64,000 nt of DNA, from the NCBI GenBank assembly GCA_038200275.1, contig JBBPYC010000048.1:62001-126000 (forward strand), given 5' to 3'. Made by a program: the position numbers and the translations under genes. The number at the start of each line of letters is the position of its first letter. Position 1 is the first letter of the stretch. Positions 36,785 to 46,313 of this stretch are shown here, in pieces. The notes under the pieces are model-generated. The model saw only the letters and a program-made list of their open reading frames with translations, ran no database searches and was not told the origin of the DNA. Source of the DNA: JBBPYC01 sp038200275 (lineage in GTDB: Bacteria; Pseudomonadota; Gammaproteobacteria; Burkholderiales; Burkholderiaceae_C).

Positions 36785-39700
36785 ATGACCGCTGAAACTT
36801 CGATCGATCCCAAGCTGATGCTGGCGCCGACTGCGCAGACACCACCGTCGCCCGCCGAAGACCCGCATTGGTACAAGGATGCGGTCATCTATGAACTGCA
36901 CATCAAGGCCTATGCGGATGCGAACGGCGACGGCATTGGCGACTTTCGCGGCCTGACCGAGCGGCTCGATCATGTGCAGTCGCTCGGCGTCAACACGATC
37001 TGGCTGTTGCCGTTCTATCCGTCGCCACTGAAGGACGACGGCTACGACGTGTCGGACTACGAAGGCGTGCATCCTGCCTACGGCACGCTCGACGACTTCA
37101 AGCAGTTCGTCATCGAAGCGCACCGGCGTGGTTTGCGTGTGATCACCGAGTTGGTGATGAATCACACGTCGAGCCAGCACCCCTGGTTTCAGGCTGCCCG
37201 CAAGGCACCCAAAGGATCACCAGAGCGCGACTTCTACGTCTGGACAGACGATCCGAAACTGTATTCGGGCACTCGCATCATCTTCACCGACACCGAGAAG
37301 TCGAACTGGACCTGGGACGAAGTGGCAGGCCAGTACTTCTGGCACCGCTTTTTCAGCCATCAGCCGGATTTGAACTTTGACAACCCAGCCGTCGTTACTG
37401 CGATGCTGAAGACGATGGAGTTCTGGCTCGACACCGGCGTCGACGGTTTCCGGCTCGATGCCATCCCCTACCTGATCGAGCGCGACGGCACCAGCAACGA
37501 GAACCTGCGCGAGACGCATGGCGTGATCAAGGAGATCCGCCGCCGGCTCGAAGAAACACACCCGGGCCGCCTGCTGCTGGCCGAAGCCAACATGTGGCCG
37601 GAAGACGTGCGCGAATACTTCGGCGATGGCGACGAATGTCAGATGGCTTACCACTTCCCGCTAATGCCGCGCATGTACATGGCAATCGCGCAGGAAGACC
37701 GGCATCCGGTGGTCGAAATCCTTGCGCAGACGCCGGACATTCCGGCCAATTGCCAGTGGGCCATCTTCCTGCGCAACCACGACGAGCTGACGCTTGAGAT
37801 GGTGACGAGCAAGGAACGCGACTACATGTACACCATGTATGCGGCCGATTCGCGTGCCCGCATCAACCTCGGCATTCGTCGCCGCCTTGCTCCCTTGCTG
37901 GAAAACGACAACGACCGCATCAAGCTCATGAACAGCCTGCTGCTGTCGATGCCGGGCACCCCGGTCATGTATTACGGCGACGAGATCGGGATGGGCGACA
38001 ACATTTTCCTGGGCGACCGGGACGGCGTACGCACGCCGATGCAGTGGACGTCGGACCGCAACGGCGGCTTCTCGCGCGCCGACCCGCAGCGCCTGTATCT
38101 GCCGCCAATTCAGGACCCGGTCTACGGTTTCGAAGCGGTCAATGTGGAGGCGCAGTCCCGCGAGCCGTCGTCGCTGCTCAACTGGACCAAGCGCATGCTC
38201 GCCGTGCGTTCCAGCACGAAGGCGTTCGGCCGTGGTCGTTTCACCATGCTGCATCCAGGCAACCGCAAGGTGCTTGCCTACCTGCGTGAGTTCGACGACG
38301 AAGTGATCCTGTGTGTCGCCAACGTAAGCCGCGTGGCCCAGCCGGTCGAGCTGGAGCTTGGGGCGTGGACCAGCCGTGTGCCGGTCGAGATGATCGGCCG
38401 CACCTCGTTTCCGCCGATCGGGGAGCTGCCCTACATGTTGACGTTGCCTGCCTATGGGTTCTTCTGGTTCCGCCTGTCGGTCGACGCCACGCCGCCGCTC
38501 TGGCACACCGACCGACTGCCGGTGGAAGACTTGCCGGTGCTCGTGCTGTTCGACGGCTGGAACAGCTTCTTCAGGAGCCGCGTGATGCCCTGGCGCCTCG
38601 GCATGGCCGACAAGACGCGCACCGAACTCGAGACCACCACGCTGCCGCGCTTCATGCAGCGCCAGCGTTGGTACGCGGCGAAGGGCGAGAACGTCGCGCG
38701 CGTGTCGATTGCGGAGAACTTCGTGCTGAAGTCCGGCGGCAACGAATGGTTGATCGCGCTGATGGACCCCCAGGGTCTGGCCGAGCCTTCACGCTACTTC
38801 GTGCCGCTTGCGATGGTTTATGAAGAGCAGGAAGAAGACCGTGCGAAGGCGTTGGCTGCGCTGGCCGTGACGCGTGTGCGGCAGCAAGCCACCATGGGGC
38901 TGCTGGCCGATGCCATGGCCGATGAGCCGTTCTGCCGCGCGCTGATCGAAGCGATCGGTGCTGGCAAGACGCTGGAAGGCGACGGCGGGGTGTCGCTCCA
39001 CTTCACGCCGGCTGCCGCTTACGGCGACGTGCTGGGTGATGCGTTGAGCCAGCCTCAGCCGTTGCCCCTGAGCCGGCTCACCGCGAGCAGCAATTCGATC
39101 AGCCTGCTTGGGGATCGCTTGTTCCTGAAAGCTTACCGGCGCCTGCAGCCGGGTGTGAATCCTGAGTTGGAGATGGGCCGCTTCCTGACCGATGTGGCAG
39201 GATTCAAGCATTGCGTAGCCGTCGCCGGCAGCGTCGAGATGCACACCGCCGACGGCACCATCTGGAGCCTCGCGATGCTGCAGCAACAGGTCAATAACCA
39301 AGGCGATGCCTGGGCGTATACCGTGGGCCAAGTGGAGTTGCTGCTTGAATCACAAGGCAAGATTGGTGAAGTCGAGCAAACCGAGGACAGCGACATCGGC
39401 GTGGCCGAGCGAATGCAGGTGCTTGCCCAACGGATCGCTGAGTTACACGTCGCACTGGGGCAGAAAACCGGCGATGCGGCCTTTGATCCCGAGCCGGTTG
39501 AAACTGCCGATGTGAAACGCTGGGCCGAGGCGGTGGAGGCCGACTGCCGGCACACGCTGACTCAGCTGGAGCAGCGTAGCAAAAGCTGGGCGGAGCCGCT
39601 GGTCTCGCTCGCTGCGCAAGTGGTGGCGGCGGCGCCCACGCTGCTCGAACGCATTACGGCGGTCGCGCAAGCCGCCCCGGCCGGCATCAAAACCCGGCTG

Positions 39701-40162
39701 CACGGCGACTTGCACCTGGGCCAAGTGCTGGTCACGGACGGCGACTTCCTGATCATCGACTTCGAAGGCGAGCCGCAGCGCACGCTGCAGGAGAGGCGCG
39801 CCAAGCACAGCGCGCTGCGTGATGTGGCCGGCATGCTGCGCTCGTTCGACTACGCGCGCCACATGGCGTTGCACCAAGCGGCGCAAAGCCCGATCGATTT
39901 TGAGCGGCTGGCTCCGGTGTCGCGCAGCTGGGAGCGGCGCGTGCGAAAGATGTTCCTGGAAACTTATCGAAGCATCGTCGTCGCGGGCGGGGTGTATCCA
40001 GATGCCGCGGCGTTCGATGCGGCCCAGCCCCTGCTGGACCTGTTTGAGCTTGAGAAGGTGCTGTACGAACTGCGATACGAGATGGACAACCGACCCGATT
40101 GGATCGCCGTTCCGCTGGCCGGAATCGTGGAGTTGATGGCCAGCGAACCCGATGCAGCCTGA
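36785..40162 (+). CDS. treS: Trehalose synthase-maltokinase fusion (TreS-Pep2)
   Basis: A 1125-residue two-enzyme protein. The TreS part (about 30-560) is a GH13 enzyme that interconverts trehalose and maltose: Asp225 in DGFRLDAI, Glu267 in LLAEANMWPE and Asp333 in RNHDELTLE. A TreS-type beta domain follows (about 480-570). The maltokinase part (about 600-1120) makes maltose-1-phosphate with ATP and contains the phosphotransferase loop HGDLHLGQ (973-980) and IIDFEGEP just after. The fusion channels trehalose to maltose-1-phosphate for GlgE. It starts 231 bases after glgE, a gap without a gene that may hold an internal promoter. Confidence 0.96.
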   Translation: MTAETSIDPKLMLAPTAQTPPSPAEDPHWYKDAVIYELHIKAYADANGDGIGDFRGLTERLDHVQSLGVNTIWLLPFYPSPLKDDGYDVSDYEGVHPAYGTLDDFKQFVIEAHRRGLRVITELVMNHTSSQHPWFQAARKAPKGSPERDFYVWTDDPKLYSGTRIIFTDTEKSNWTWDEVAGQYFWHRFFSHQPDLNFDNPAVVTAMLKTMEFWLDTGVDGFRLDAIPYLIERDGTSNENLRETHGVIKEIRRRLEETHPGRLLLAEANMWPEDVREYFGDGDECQMAYHFPLMPRMYMAIAQEDRHPVVEILAQTPDIPANCQWAIFLRNHDELTLEMVTSKERDYMYTMYAADSRARINLGIRRRLAPLLENDNDRIKLMNSLLLSMPGTPVMYYGDEIGMGDNIFLGDRDGVRTPMQWTSDRNGGFSRADPQRLYLPPIQDPVYGFEAVNVEAQSREPSSLLNWTKRMLAVRSSTKAFGRGRFTMLHPGNRKVLAYLREFDDEVILCVANVSRVAQPVELELGAWTSRVPVEMIGRTSFPPIGELPYMLTLPAYGFFWFRLSVDATPPLWHTDRLPVEDLPVLVLFDGWNSFFRSRVMPWRLGMADKTRTELETTTLPRFMQRQRWYAAKGENVARVSIAENFVLKSGGNEWLIALMDPQGLAEPSRYFVPLAMVYEEQEEDRAKALAALAVTRVRQQATMGLLADAMADEPFCRALIEAIGAGKTLEGDGGVSLHFTPAAAYGDVLGDALSQPQPLPLSRLTASSNSISLLGDRLFLKAYRRLQPGVNPELEMGRFLTDVAGFKHCVAVAGSVEMHTADGTIWSLAMLQQQVNNQGDAWAYTVGQVELLLESQGKIGEVEQTEDSDIGVAERMQVLAQRIAELHVALGQKTGDAAFDPEPVETADVKRWAEAVEADCRHTLTQLEQRSKSWAEPLVSLAAQVVAAAPTLLERITAVAQAAPAGIKTRLHGDLHLGQVLVTDGDFLIIDFEGEPQRTLQERRAKHSALRDVAGMLRSFDYARHMALHQAAQSPIDFERLAPVSRSWERRVRKMFLETYRSIVVAGGVYPDAAAFDAAQPLLDLFELEKVLYELRYEMDNRPDWIAVPLAGIVELMASEPDAA

Positions 40163-40195
40163 TCCAGCACCGGCTGCGTGCTCGATTCATTGACG

Positions 40196-40873
40196 ATGGA
40201 CAACTTCAGCTTCGTGATCGATCCGTTTCGCCTGCTGCTACTGCAGTTGGGCGGCTACCTGCCCCGGCTGCTGCTGGCCGCGCTGGTCCTGATGGCTGGG
40301 TGGTTGATAGCCAAGGCTGTGCGCTTCAGCGTGATCAAGCTGCTGCACGCACTGAACTTTCAGGTGCTCGCGCAACGCTCAGGCATTGACGGGTTCCTGG
40401 AGCAAGGCGGCAGCAGCAAAGACACAACCGCGTTATTCGGCTGGGTCGGCTACGCCGTGATCTGGCTGCTCGCACTGGTCATTGCATTCGACACGCTGGG
40501 CCTGCGCCAGGTGGCCGACCTGCTCGGCGTCGCGTTGCTGTTCGTGCCTCGCCTGCTGGTTGCGATGTTGCTGATCGTGCTGGGTTGCTACTTCGCGCGC
40601 TTTATTGGTGAAGCGCTGCGCAGTTACTTGCGTGAAGCCGGCAAGGCCGATGCCGAACTGCTCGGCAACATGCTGCATTACGGCATCGTGATCTTCGTGG
40701 TGTTGTTGTCCGTTGACCATCTGAATGTCGGTGGCGGCCTGATCCAGAAAACCTTTTTGATCCTGCTAGCGGGTGTGGTCCTTGCTCTCGCGCTCGCATT
40801 CGGATTGGGGGGCCGCGAACGTGCAGCCGAATTGCTGGCCCGGTTGTTCCCACGCGACCGGATCGATCGCTGA
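40196..40873 (+). CDS. Small membrane protein with TM-helix repeats, mechanosensitive-channel-like
   Basis: 225 residues from the ATG at 40196 (MDNFSFVIDPF); an in-frame GTG at 40178 would add six. Four to five hydrophobic helices are visible (LLLAALVLMAGWLIAKAVRF, VGYAVIWLLALVIAFDTLG, LLFVPRLLVAMLLIVLGCYF and two near the C terminus). It resembles the conserved TM-helix repeat proteins related to the small mechanosensitive channels but has no MscS beta domain. It lies inside the trehalose island between treS and treZ in the same direction. A role in osmotic response would fit trehalose as a compatible solute; this is inferred. Confidence 0.75.
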   Translation: MDNFSFVIDPFRLLLLQLGGYLPRLLLAALVLMAGWLIAKAVRFSVIKLLHALNFQVLAQRSGIDGFLEQGGSSKDTTALFGWVGYAVIWLLALVIAFDTLGLRQVADLLGVALLFVPRLLVAMLLIVLGCYFARFIGEALRSYLREAGKADAELLGNMLHYGIVIFVVLLSVDHLNVGGGLIQKTFLILLAGVVLALALAFGLGGRERAAELLARLFPRDRIDR

Positions 40874-40924
40874 CCAACTCACGTAGATCCTCATTCTTTA
40901 TGCAATCATTTTTGGAATTATTCG

Positions 40925-42751
40925 ATGAAACGTATTCATGACATGCCCTTCGGCGCCCGTCGGACCGAACGTGGCGGCGGCTTGTTCCGCCTTTGGGCGC
41001 CGAGCGCCAAGCGGGTCGATCTGGTGCTCTCCTCCGGACCCGAAGCGGGCGACCACGCGATGGAGGCACAAGCCGACGGCTGGTACGAACTCAAAATGCC
41101 GACCGTGGAAGCCGGTCTGCGCTATGCCTTCAGGATCGATGGCGGCACGGTGGTGCCCGACCCGGCTTCGCGCAGCAATCCGGAAGACGTCAACGGAGCC
41201 AGCGCCCTGGTCGATCCCACCGCTTTTGACTGGCCGGATCGCAGCTGGCGCGGTCGGCCCTGGAGCGACGCGGTCATCTATGAACTGCACATCGGCTGCT
41301 TCACACCGGAAGGCACGTTCAACGCCGCAGTCGATCGGCTTGACGATCTGGCGAATCTCGGCGTGACGGTGGTCGAACTGATGCCGGTCGCCGAATTCGC
41401 TGGCGCGCGGGGCTGGGGCTACGACGGCGTGCTGCAGTACGCGCCGGAAAGCAGCTACGGCACACCGGACGACTTGAAACGTTTCGTCGTCGCCGCCCAC
41501 GACCGCGGCTTGATGGTGTTCATGGACGTGGTCTACAACCACTTCGGCCCGGACGGCAACTATTTGCACGCCTATGCGGAGCCGTTCTTCAACGAAGCGG
41601 TGCACACCCCCTGGGGCCCGGCGATCAACTTCGACGGCAAGCACAGCCGCACGGTGCGCGACTTCTTCATCGACAACGCGATGTACTGGATTGAAGAGTT
41701 CCACATGGACGGCTTGCGCATCGACGCCGTGCACGCGATGCACGACAACTCGAAGCTGCACTTCATCGACGAGCTGACCCAAACCCTGCGCCGCGGCCCG
41801 GGCCACCAGCGGCACGTGCACATCGTCTTGGAGAACGGCGTCAACGATGCGGTGCGGCTGCCGCACGACGAATCCGGCCGGCCGCTGCTTGCCGACGCGC
41901 AATGGAACGACGATGTGCACCACGCGATGCACGTTATCCTGACCAGGGAAACCGACGGCTACTACATGGACTACGGCAAGGAGCCGGTCCGATTGTTCGC
42001 GCGCGCGCTGGCCGAAGGTTACGGCTTTCAGGGTGACATGAGCGAGTACGAAGGCGAGGCGCGCGGCACCTCGTCGGTGCATCTGCCGCCGACAGCGTTC
42101 GTGAATTCGACCCAGACGCATGATCAGGTCGGCAATCGCGCGTTTGGCGACCGCATCCACTGGCTGGCAGCCGGGTCGGACAACACCGAGGCGCTGCACA
42201 CGATGATCGCCTGCGTGCTGCTGGCGCCGTCGATCCCGATGCTGTTCATGGGTGAGGAATACGCGGCGAGCACGCCGTTCCAATACTTCTGCGACTTTCA
42301 CGGTGATCTGGCAGCAGCCGTGACGAAAGGCCGGCGTGAGGAATTCGGCCGCTTCGAGCGCTTCTCCGACCCCGCGGTGCGCCATTCGATCCCGGACCCG
42401 AACGACCCACAAACTTTCGAGACGTCCAAGCTCGACTGGTCGGAGCGCGAGCAACCGCAGCATGCGAAGTACCTCGATCTCTACACCAAGCTTTTGAAGC
42501 TGCGTCATGAGCACCTGATGCCGTGCCTAGGCGGTGGCAAGAGTGGCACGTTCGCGCTGACGGAAGGGCACACGATCCGCATCAGCTGGCCGTTGGCCGA
42601 TGGCGTGCATTGGCACATGCTCGCGCGGCTCGACGACGAATCCGACAGCACCACGTCCACGGACCTGCCAGGCGATGTGGTGTACCGCACCCATCCCGAG
42701 GCGAAGGGACTGTCGCCTTGGTCGCTGATCGTCACGAGCGAGAGCGCATGA
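40925..42751 (+). CDS. treZ: Malto-oligosyltrehalose trehalohydrolase
   Basis: Releases trehalose from the maltooligosyl-trehalose made by TreY. 608 residues: an N-terminal CBM48-like domain (about 15-100, FRLWAPSAKRVDLVL) and a GH13 barrel with VYNHFGPDGNY near 203, Asp267 in DGLRIDAVHAM, Glu303 in IVLENGVND and Asp400 in STQTHDQVGNR. The stop overlaps the treY ATG (ATGA), so the two consecutive enzymes are coupled. Confidence 0.96.
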   Translation: MKRIHDMPFGARRTERGGGLFRLWAPSAKRVDLVLSSGPEAGDHAMEAQADGWYELKMPTVEAGLRYAFRIDGGTVVPDPASRSNPEDVNGASALVDPTAFDWPDRSWRGRPWSDAVIYELHIGCFTPEGTFNAAVDRLDDLANLGVTVVELMPVAEFAGARGWGYDGVLQYAPESSYGTPDDLKRFVVAAHDRGLMVFMDVVYNHFGPDGNYLHAYAEPFFNEAVHTPWGPAINFDGKHSRTVRDFFIDNAMYWIEEFHMDGLRIDAVHAMHDNSKLHFIDELTQTLRRGPGHQRHVHIVLENGVNDAVRLPHDESGRPLLADAQWNDDVHHAMHVILTRETDGYYMDYGKEPVRLFARALAEGYGFQGDMSEYEGEARGTSSVHLPPTAFVNSTQTHDQVGNRAFGDRIHWLAAGSDNTEALHTMIACVLLAPSIPMLFMGEEYAASTPFQYFCDFHGDLAAAVTKGRREEFGRFERFSDPAVRHSIPDPNDPQTFETSKLDWSEREQPQHAKYLDLYTKLLKLRHEHLMPCLGGGKSGTFALTEGHTIRISWPLADGVHWHMLARLDDESDSTTSTDLPGDVVYRTHPEAKGLSPWSLIVTSESA

Positions 42752-45726
42752 ACGACCTGACAGAAACCAGCCCCATCGGCACCGATGTGGCGGGCGCAGC
42801 CGTGGCGCAAGCGCCGGCTCGTCCAATAAAAGCCATCATCCCGCGTGCGACCTATCGCGTCCAGCTGCACAGCGAATTCCGCTTTGCAGACGCCGCCGCG
42901 CTGGTGCCCTATTGGGCCGATCTGGGCATCAGCCATCTCTACATTTCGCCGCCGCTGAAAGCCCGGCCCGGTAGCCAGCACGGCTACGACGTCGTCAGCC
43001 ACAACGAGCTGAACCCGGAGCTTGGCACTCGCGACGACTTCGACGCGCTGGTGGACGCGTTGCACCGCCGCGGCATGTACCTGCTGGTTGACACCGTGCC
43101 CAATCACATGGGCGTCCTCGGCGGCGACAACGGCTGGTGGCTCGACGTGTTGGAGAACGGCGCTGCGGCCGAGCACGCCGGCTACTTCGACATCGACTGG
43201 ATGTCGGCCGACCCGGCACTCAAGGGCAAAGTGCTGTTGCCGATGCTCGGCGAGCAATACGGCGTGGTGCTGGAGCGCGGCGAGATCCAGCTCGACTTCG
43301 ACCCAAGCGCGGGCAGCTTCACATTGAACTATTACGAAAATCGGCTGCCGATCGATCCGGCGTCCTATGCCGGATTGCTGCGCCGCGCCGCTGGCACACA
43401 GCGCACCGCAGCATCCGCTCGCAAGACGCTCGAGCAGCTTGCCGACGACTTTGGGCATATCCCACCGCATGATTCGCGCGACCAGGAGGACCGCGAGCGT
43501 CGCCAGACCGAGTCGCCCAAGCTGAAGACCCGGCTGGCATCGCTGGTGGCGGGCGACGAAGCCCTGAAAGGCGCAATCGCCAAGACCGTACAGACGCTGA
43601 ACGGCAAGAAAACCGACCGCGCCAGCTTCGATGCACTCGACGCACTGATCACTGCGCAACCCTATCGCATCGCCCAGTGGCGGGTGGCGGGCGACCAGAT
43701 CAACTACCGCCGCTTCTTCGACATCAACGACCTCGCTGCGCTGCGGATGGAAAACCCGGCCGTATTCGAAGACACGCACAGGCTGCTGCTGGAGCTTGCC
43801 GCCAGCGGCGCGATCGACGGCTTCCGCATCGACCACCCGGACGGACTGGCCGATCCGGCCCAGTATTTCGAGCAACTGCAACGCCGCTACGCAGAAGTCG
43901 CCGGTCTGCCGCCGCCCGACCCGGTGGCGCCTGGCCGCACGCTGCCGCTTTATGTGGTGGTCGAGAAGATCGTCGCGCCGTACGAACAGGTGCCGCGTGA
44001 ATGGGCGGTGCAAGGCTCCACCGGCTACCGATTCGCAAACGTAATCAACGGGCTGATGATCGACGGCGGCTCGAAAGCACGGCTTGACCGGGCTTGGCGC
44101 GTGTTCGTGCGCGACGAAGCGGAAGACTTCGAAGAGCTCACCTGGCACTGCCGCCATATCGTGATGGACAGCTCGCTCAGCGGCGAGCTCACCGTGCTGT
44201 CCAATGCACTGCTGCGGCTGGCGCGCGAGGACCGCCGCACGCGCGACTTCACGTTCAGCCTGCTGCGTAACGCGCTGGCCGACATCGTCGCGTCGTTCCC
44301 GGTCTACCGCACCTACATCGTTGACAAAGCGAGTGCGCAAGACCGCAAGTTCATCGACTGGGCGATCGGCCGCGCGCGCCGTCGCAGCCGGGCATCGGAC
44401 GCCAGCGTGTTCGATTTCATGCGCCGGGTGATGCTGGGCCGACCGCTTCCAGGCGCGTCCGCTGGCCTCGCCGAGCACTACAAGACGTTTGCACGACGTG
44501 TGCAGCAGTACACCGCGCCGGTGGCCGCCAAAGGGATTGAGGACACCGCGCTGTACCGGCACCACCGGCTGATTTCGGTGAACGACGTCGGCGGTGAGCC
44601 GGACAGCTTCGGCATGTCGATCGCCGCGTTCCATGCTGCCAGCAAGGACCGCGCGCAGAATTGGCCGCACACGATGCTCGCCACGTCCACGCACGACGCC
44701 AAGCGGTCTGAGGACGTGCGCGCGCGCATCGACGTGATCAGCGAACTGCCGGCCGCCTGGCGTCTTACGGCGCGCCGCTGGACCCGCATGAATCGCCGCC
44801 ACAGGCGCACCGTGGATCATGAATCTGCACCTTCGCGCAACGACGAATACTTGCTGTATCAGATGCTGGTCGGCAGCTTCCCGCACGGTCCGCAAAGCGA
44901 TGAGGAGATGGTCGAGTACGCCGAGCGTGTCGACGCAGCGATGCTCAAATCGGTGCGCGAATCGAAAGTAGTGACCAGCTGGATCCAGCCCAACCCAGCG
45001 TACGAAGCGGCGCTCACCCATTTCATCAAGGAACTGCTCGCACCCCGTGAGAGCAACTTGTTCCTGGACGACCTGCGCGTGAACGCATCCGTGTTCGCGT
45101 GGTACGGCGCGCTCAACAGCATCACGATCGGCGTATTCAAGGCGCTGTCGCCCGGCGTGCCCGACTTCTATCAGGGCTGCGAAGCGATCGAGCTGTCGCT
45201 GGTCGACCCGGACAATCGGCGCCCCGTCGACTATCCGCTTCGCGCCGAGTGGCTAGGGGCCGCGCAGCAGATCGCTGATACGAGCGACCGCTCCAGCGCG
45301 TTGCGCGACTGGCTGCAGGCCGCGCCCGACGGCCGGGCCAAGTTCTGGGCCATCTGGCGCGCACTGGGCGTCCGGCGCGATCTTGCAGCGATGCTTGAAT
45401 CTGCGGACTACATCCCGCTTGAAGTGCGCGGTGAACGCGCGCAGAACGTCGTCGCGTTCGCGCGGCACGACGGCAATCAGTGGGTGATCGTCATCGGCGC
45501 ACGGCTGTTCACGCAGTTGGGTCTCGAAGTCGGCGAGCTGCCCATCGGCAAGGTCTGGGGCGATACGGTGGTTGCCATGCCGGAGGCGGCCGCCAACGCA
45601 GCGGCCATCCCGTCAGGCCCGTGGACCGATGCGATGAGCGGATTGACCCACAAGCCGTCGGGCGATGCGTTGTCGGTGGCTGCATTGTTCAAAGACCTGC
45701 CGGTGGCGGTGTTGACAACCGCTTAG
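42748..45726 (+). CDS. treY: Maltooligosyl trehalose synthase
   Basis: Turns the reducing-end alpha-1,4 bond of glucans into an alpha,alpha-1,1 bond. The ATG at 42748 overlaps the treZ stop; 992 residues, at the long end for the family. IPRATYRVQLHSEFRF and YISPPLKARPGSQHGYDV near the N terminus are TreY signatures. Catalytic Asp362 in DGFRIDHPDGL and Glu406 in VVVEKI are present, and LATSTHDAKRSEDVRARI lies near 650. It is the last gene of the island. With TreZ it makes trehalose from glycogen, the opposite direction to TreS-GlgE. Confidence 0.95.
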   Translation: MNDLTETSPIGTDVAGAAVAQAPARPIKAIIPRATYRVQLHSEFRFADAAALVPYWADLGISHLYISPPLKARPGSQHGYDVVSHNELNPELGTRDDFDALVDALHRRGMYLLVDTVPNHMGVLGGDNGWWLDVLENGAAAEHAGYFDIDWMSADPALKGKVLLPMLGEQYGVVLERGEIQLDFDPSAGSFTLNYYENRLPIDPASYAGLLRRAAGTQRTAASARKTLEQLADDFGHIPPHDSRDQEDRERRQTESPKLKTRLASLVAGDEALKGAIAKTVQTLNGKKTDRASFDALDALITAQPYRIAQWRVAGDQINYRRFFDINDLAALRMENPAVFEDTHRLLLELAASGAIDGFRIDHPDGLADPAQYFEQLQRRYAEVAGLPPPDPVAPGRTLPLYVVVEKIVAPYEQVPREWAVQGSTGYRFANVINGLMIDGGSKARLDRAWRVFVRDEAEDFEELTWHCRHIVMDSSLSGELTVLSNALLRLAREDRRTRDFTFSLLRNALADIVASFPVYRTYIVDKASAQDRKFIDWAIGRARRRSRASDASVFDFMRRVMLGRPLPGASAGLAEHYKTFARRVQQYTAPVAAKGIEDTALYRHHRLISVNDVGGEPDSFGMSIAAFHAASKDRAQNWPHTMLATSTHDAKRSEDVRARIDVISELPAAWRLTARRWTRMNRRHRRTVDHESAPSRNDEYLLYQMLVGSFPHGPQSDEEMVEYAERVDAAMLKSVRESKVVTSWIQPNPAYEAALTHFIKELLAPRESNLFLDDLRVNASVFAWYGALNSITIGVFKALSPGVPDFYQGCEAIELSLVDPDNRRPVDYPLRAEWLGAAQQIADTSDRSSALRDWLQAAPDGRAKFWAIWRALGVRRDLAAMLESADYIPLEVRGERAQNVVAFARHDGNQWVIVIGARLFTQLGLEVGELPIGKVWGDTVVAMPEAAANAAAIPSGPWTDAMSGLTHKPSGDALSVAALFKDLPVAVLTTA

Positions 45727-46115
45727 GTGGCCTGCCTGCTTTGCAGGCATCGGCTGCTGGGTCAAGGCGCCGAGCGGTTCATGCTCATAGGTTGAATACA
45801 CCCGCAAGGCGAACATGGCACGCCACGGTTTGCAGGTACATCGGAAGGCGCAGCAGACTGCAGCAGACCTCCCTTATGAAACCCGGTTGGCGCTGCAGCG
45901 TCGGGCGCCGCTTTGTCGATCACAACGGTTGTGGGTCGTCCTTCTCCGCGGTAGTGCAGTCCGAATGCTCTGGTTCAGCGCACGAGGACAACGCAATCAA
46001 TACTGAACACAAGGTCTGGGTTGATCTGGACTGCTTGAAACGAGCAGACCGGGACAGCTGACGTACGGGAGGTCCAGATCGACCGACTGGGATCACCCAA
46101 CGTTTTCATTGGTCA
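45727..46115. other. Gene-free stretch between treY and the TPP riboswitch
   Basis: About 390 bases in which no frame on either strand gives a protein I recognise and no ribosome binding site plus start is convincing. The only structure noted is a small GCCTGC/GCAGGC hairpin (45734-45748) just after treY, without a T-run, so a weak terminator candidate at best. The right end should hold the promoter for the thiamin operon. Confidence 0.6.
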
Positions 46116-46121
46116 TAGAAT
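46116..46121 (+). promoter_or_regulatory. Putative -10 box of the thiamin operon
   Basis: TAGAAT lies 7 bases before the first paired base of the TPP riboswitch, where a -10 element is expected if transcription starts at the aptamer. The -35 region is not well conserved, so this is a position-based suggestion. Confidence 0.35.
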
Positions 46122-46128
46122 CAGACCT

Positions 46129-46243
46129 GCTCCGGGGTGCCTCGCCCGTTGCTTCCCCAACGGTTGCAACGGACTGGCTGAGATGGTTACAGGAAACCCA
46201 AACCCGAGAACTTGATTCGGTTCGCACCGACGTAAGGAAGAGC
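46129..46243 (+). promoter_or_regulatory. TPP riboswitch (THI element)
   Basis: All conserved parts of the thiamin pyrophosphate aptamer are present in order. P1 is closed by GCTC (46129-46132) and GAGC (46240-46243). CGGGGTGCC is at 46133-46141. An extended P3 arm pairs CCGTTGC (46146-46152) with GCAACGG (46166-46172). GGCTGAGAT is at 46177-46185 (the pyrimidine-sensing CUGAGA). P4/P5 follow with ACTTGATTCGG..ACCGACGTAAGGAA near 46210-46239, including a CGGT-TCGC-ACCG hairpin. Ligand binding would turn down the downstream thiamin genes. The first reading frame after it is now a decayed thiC, not an intact gene. Confidence 0.9.
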
Positions 46244-46313
46244 TGTTCAGCCGCACAACACGGTTGCACCTTTCGGAGCATCTGGTCCTATTGCTTTGTA
46301 AGGATTGCTCCCG

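Noticed and set aside
42505..45021. 838-codon minus-strand open frame opposite treY
   Set aside because: Typical antisense frame in high-GC coding DNA; treY in this stretch has all catalytic motifs.
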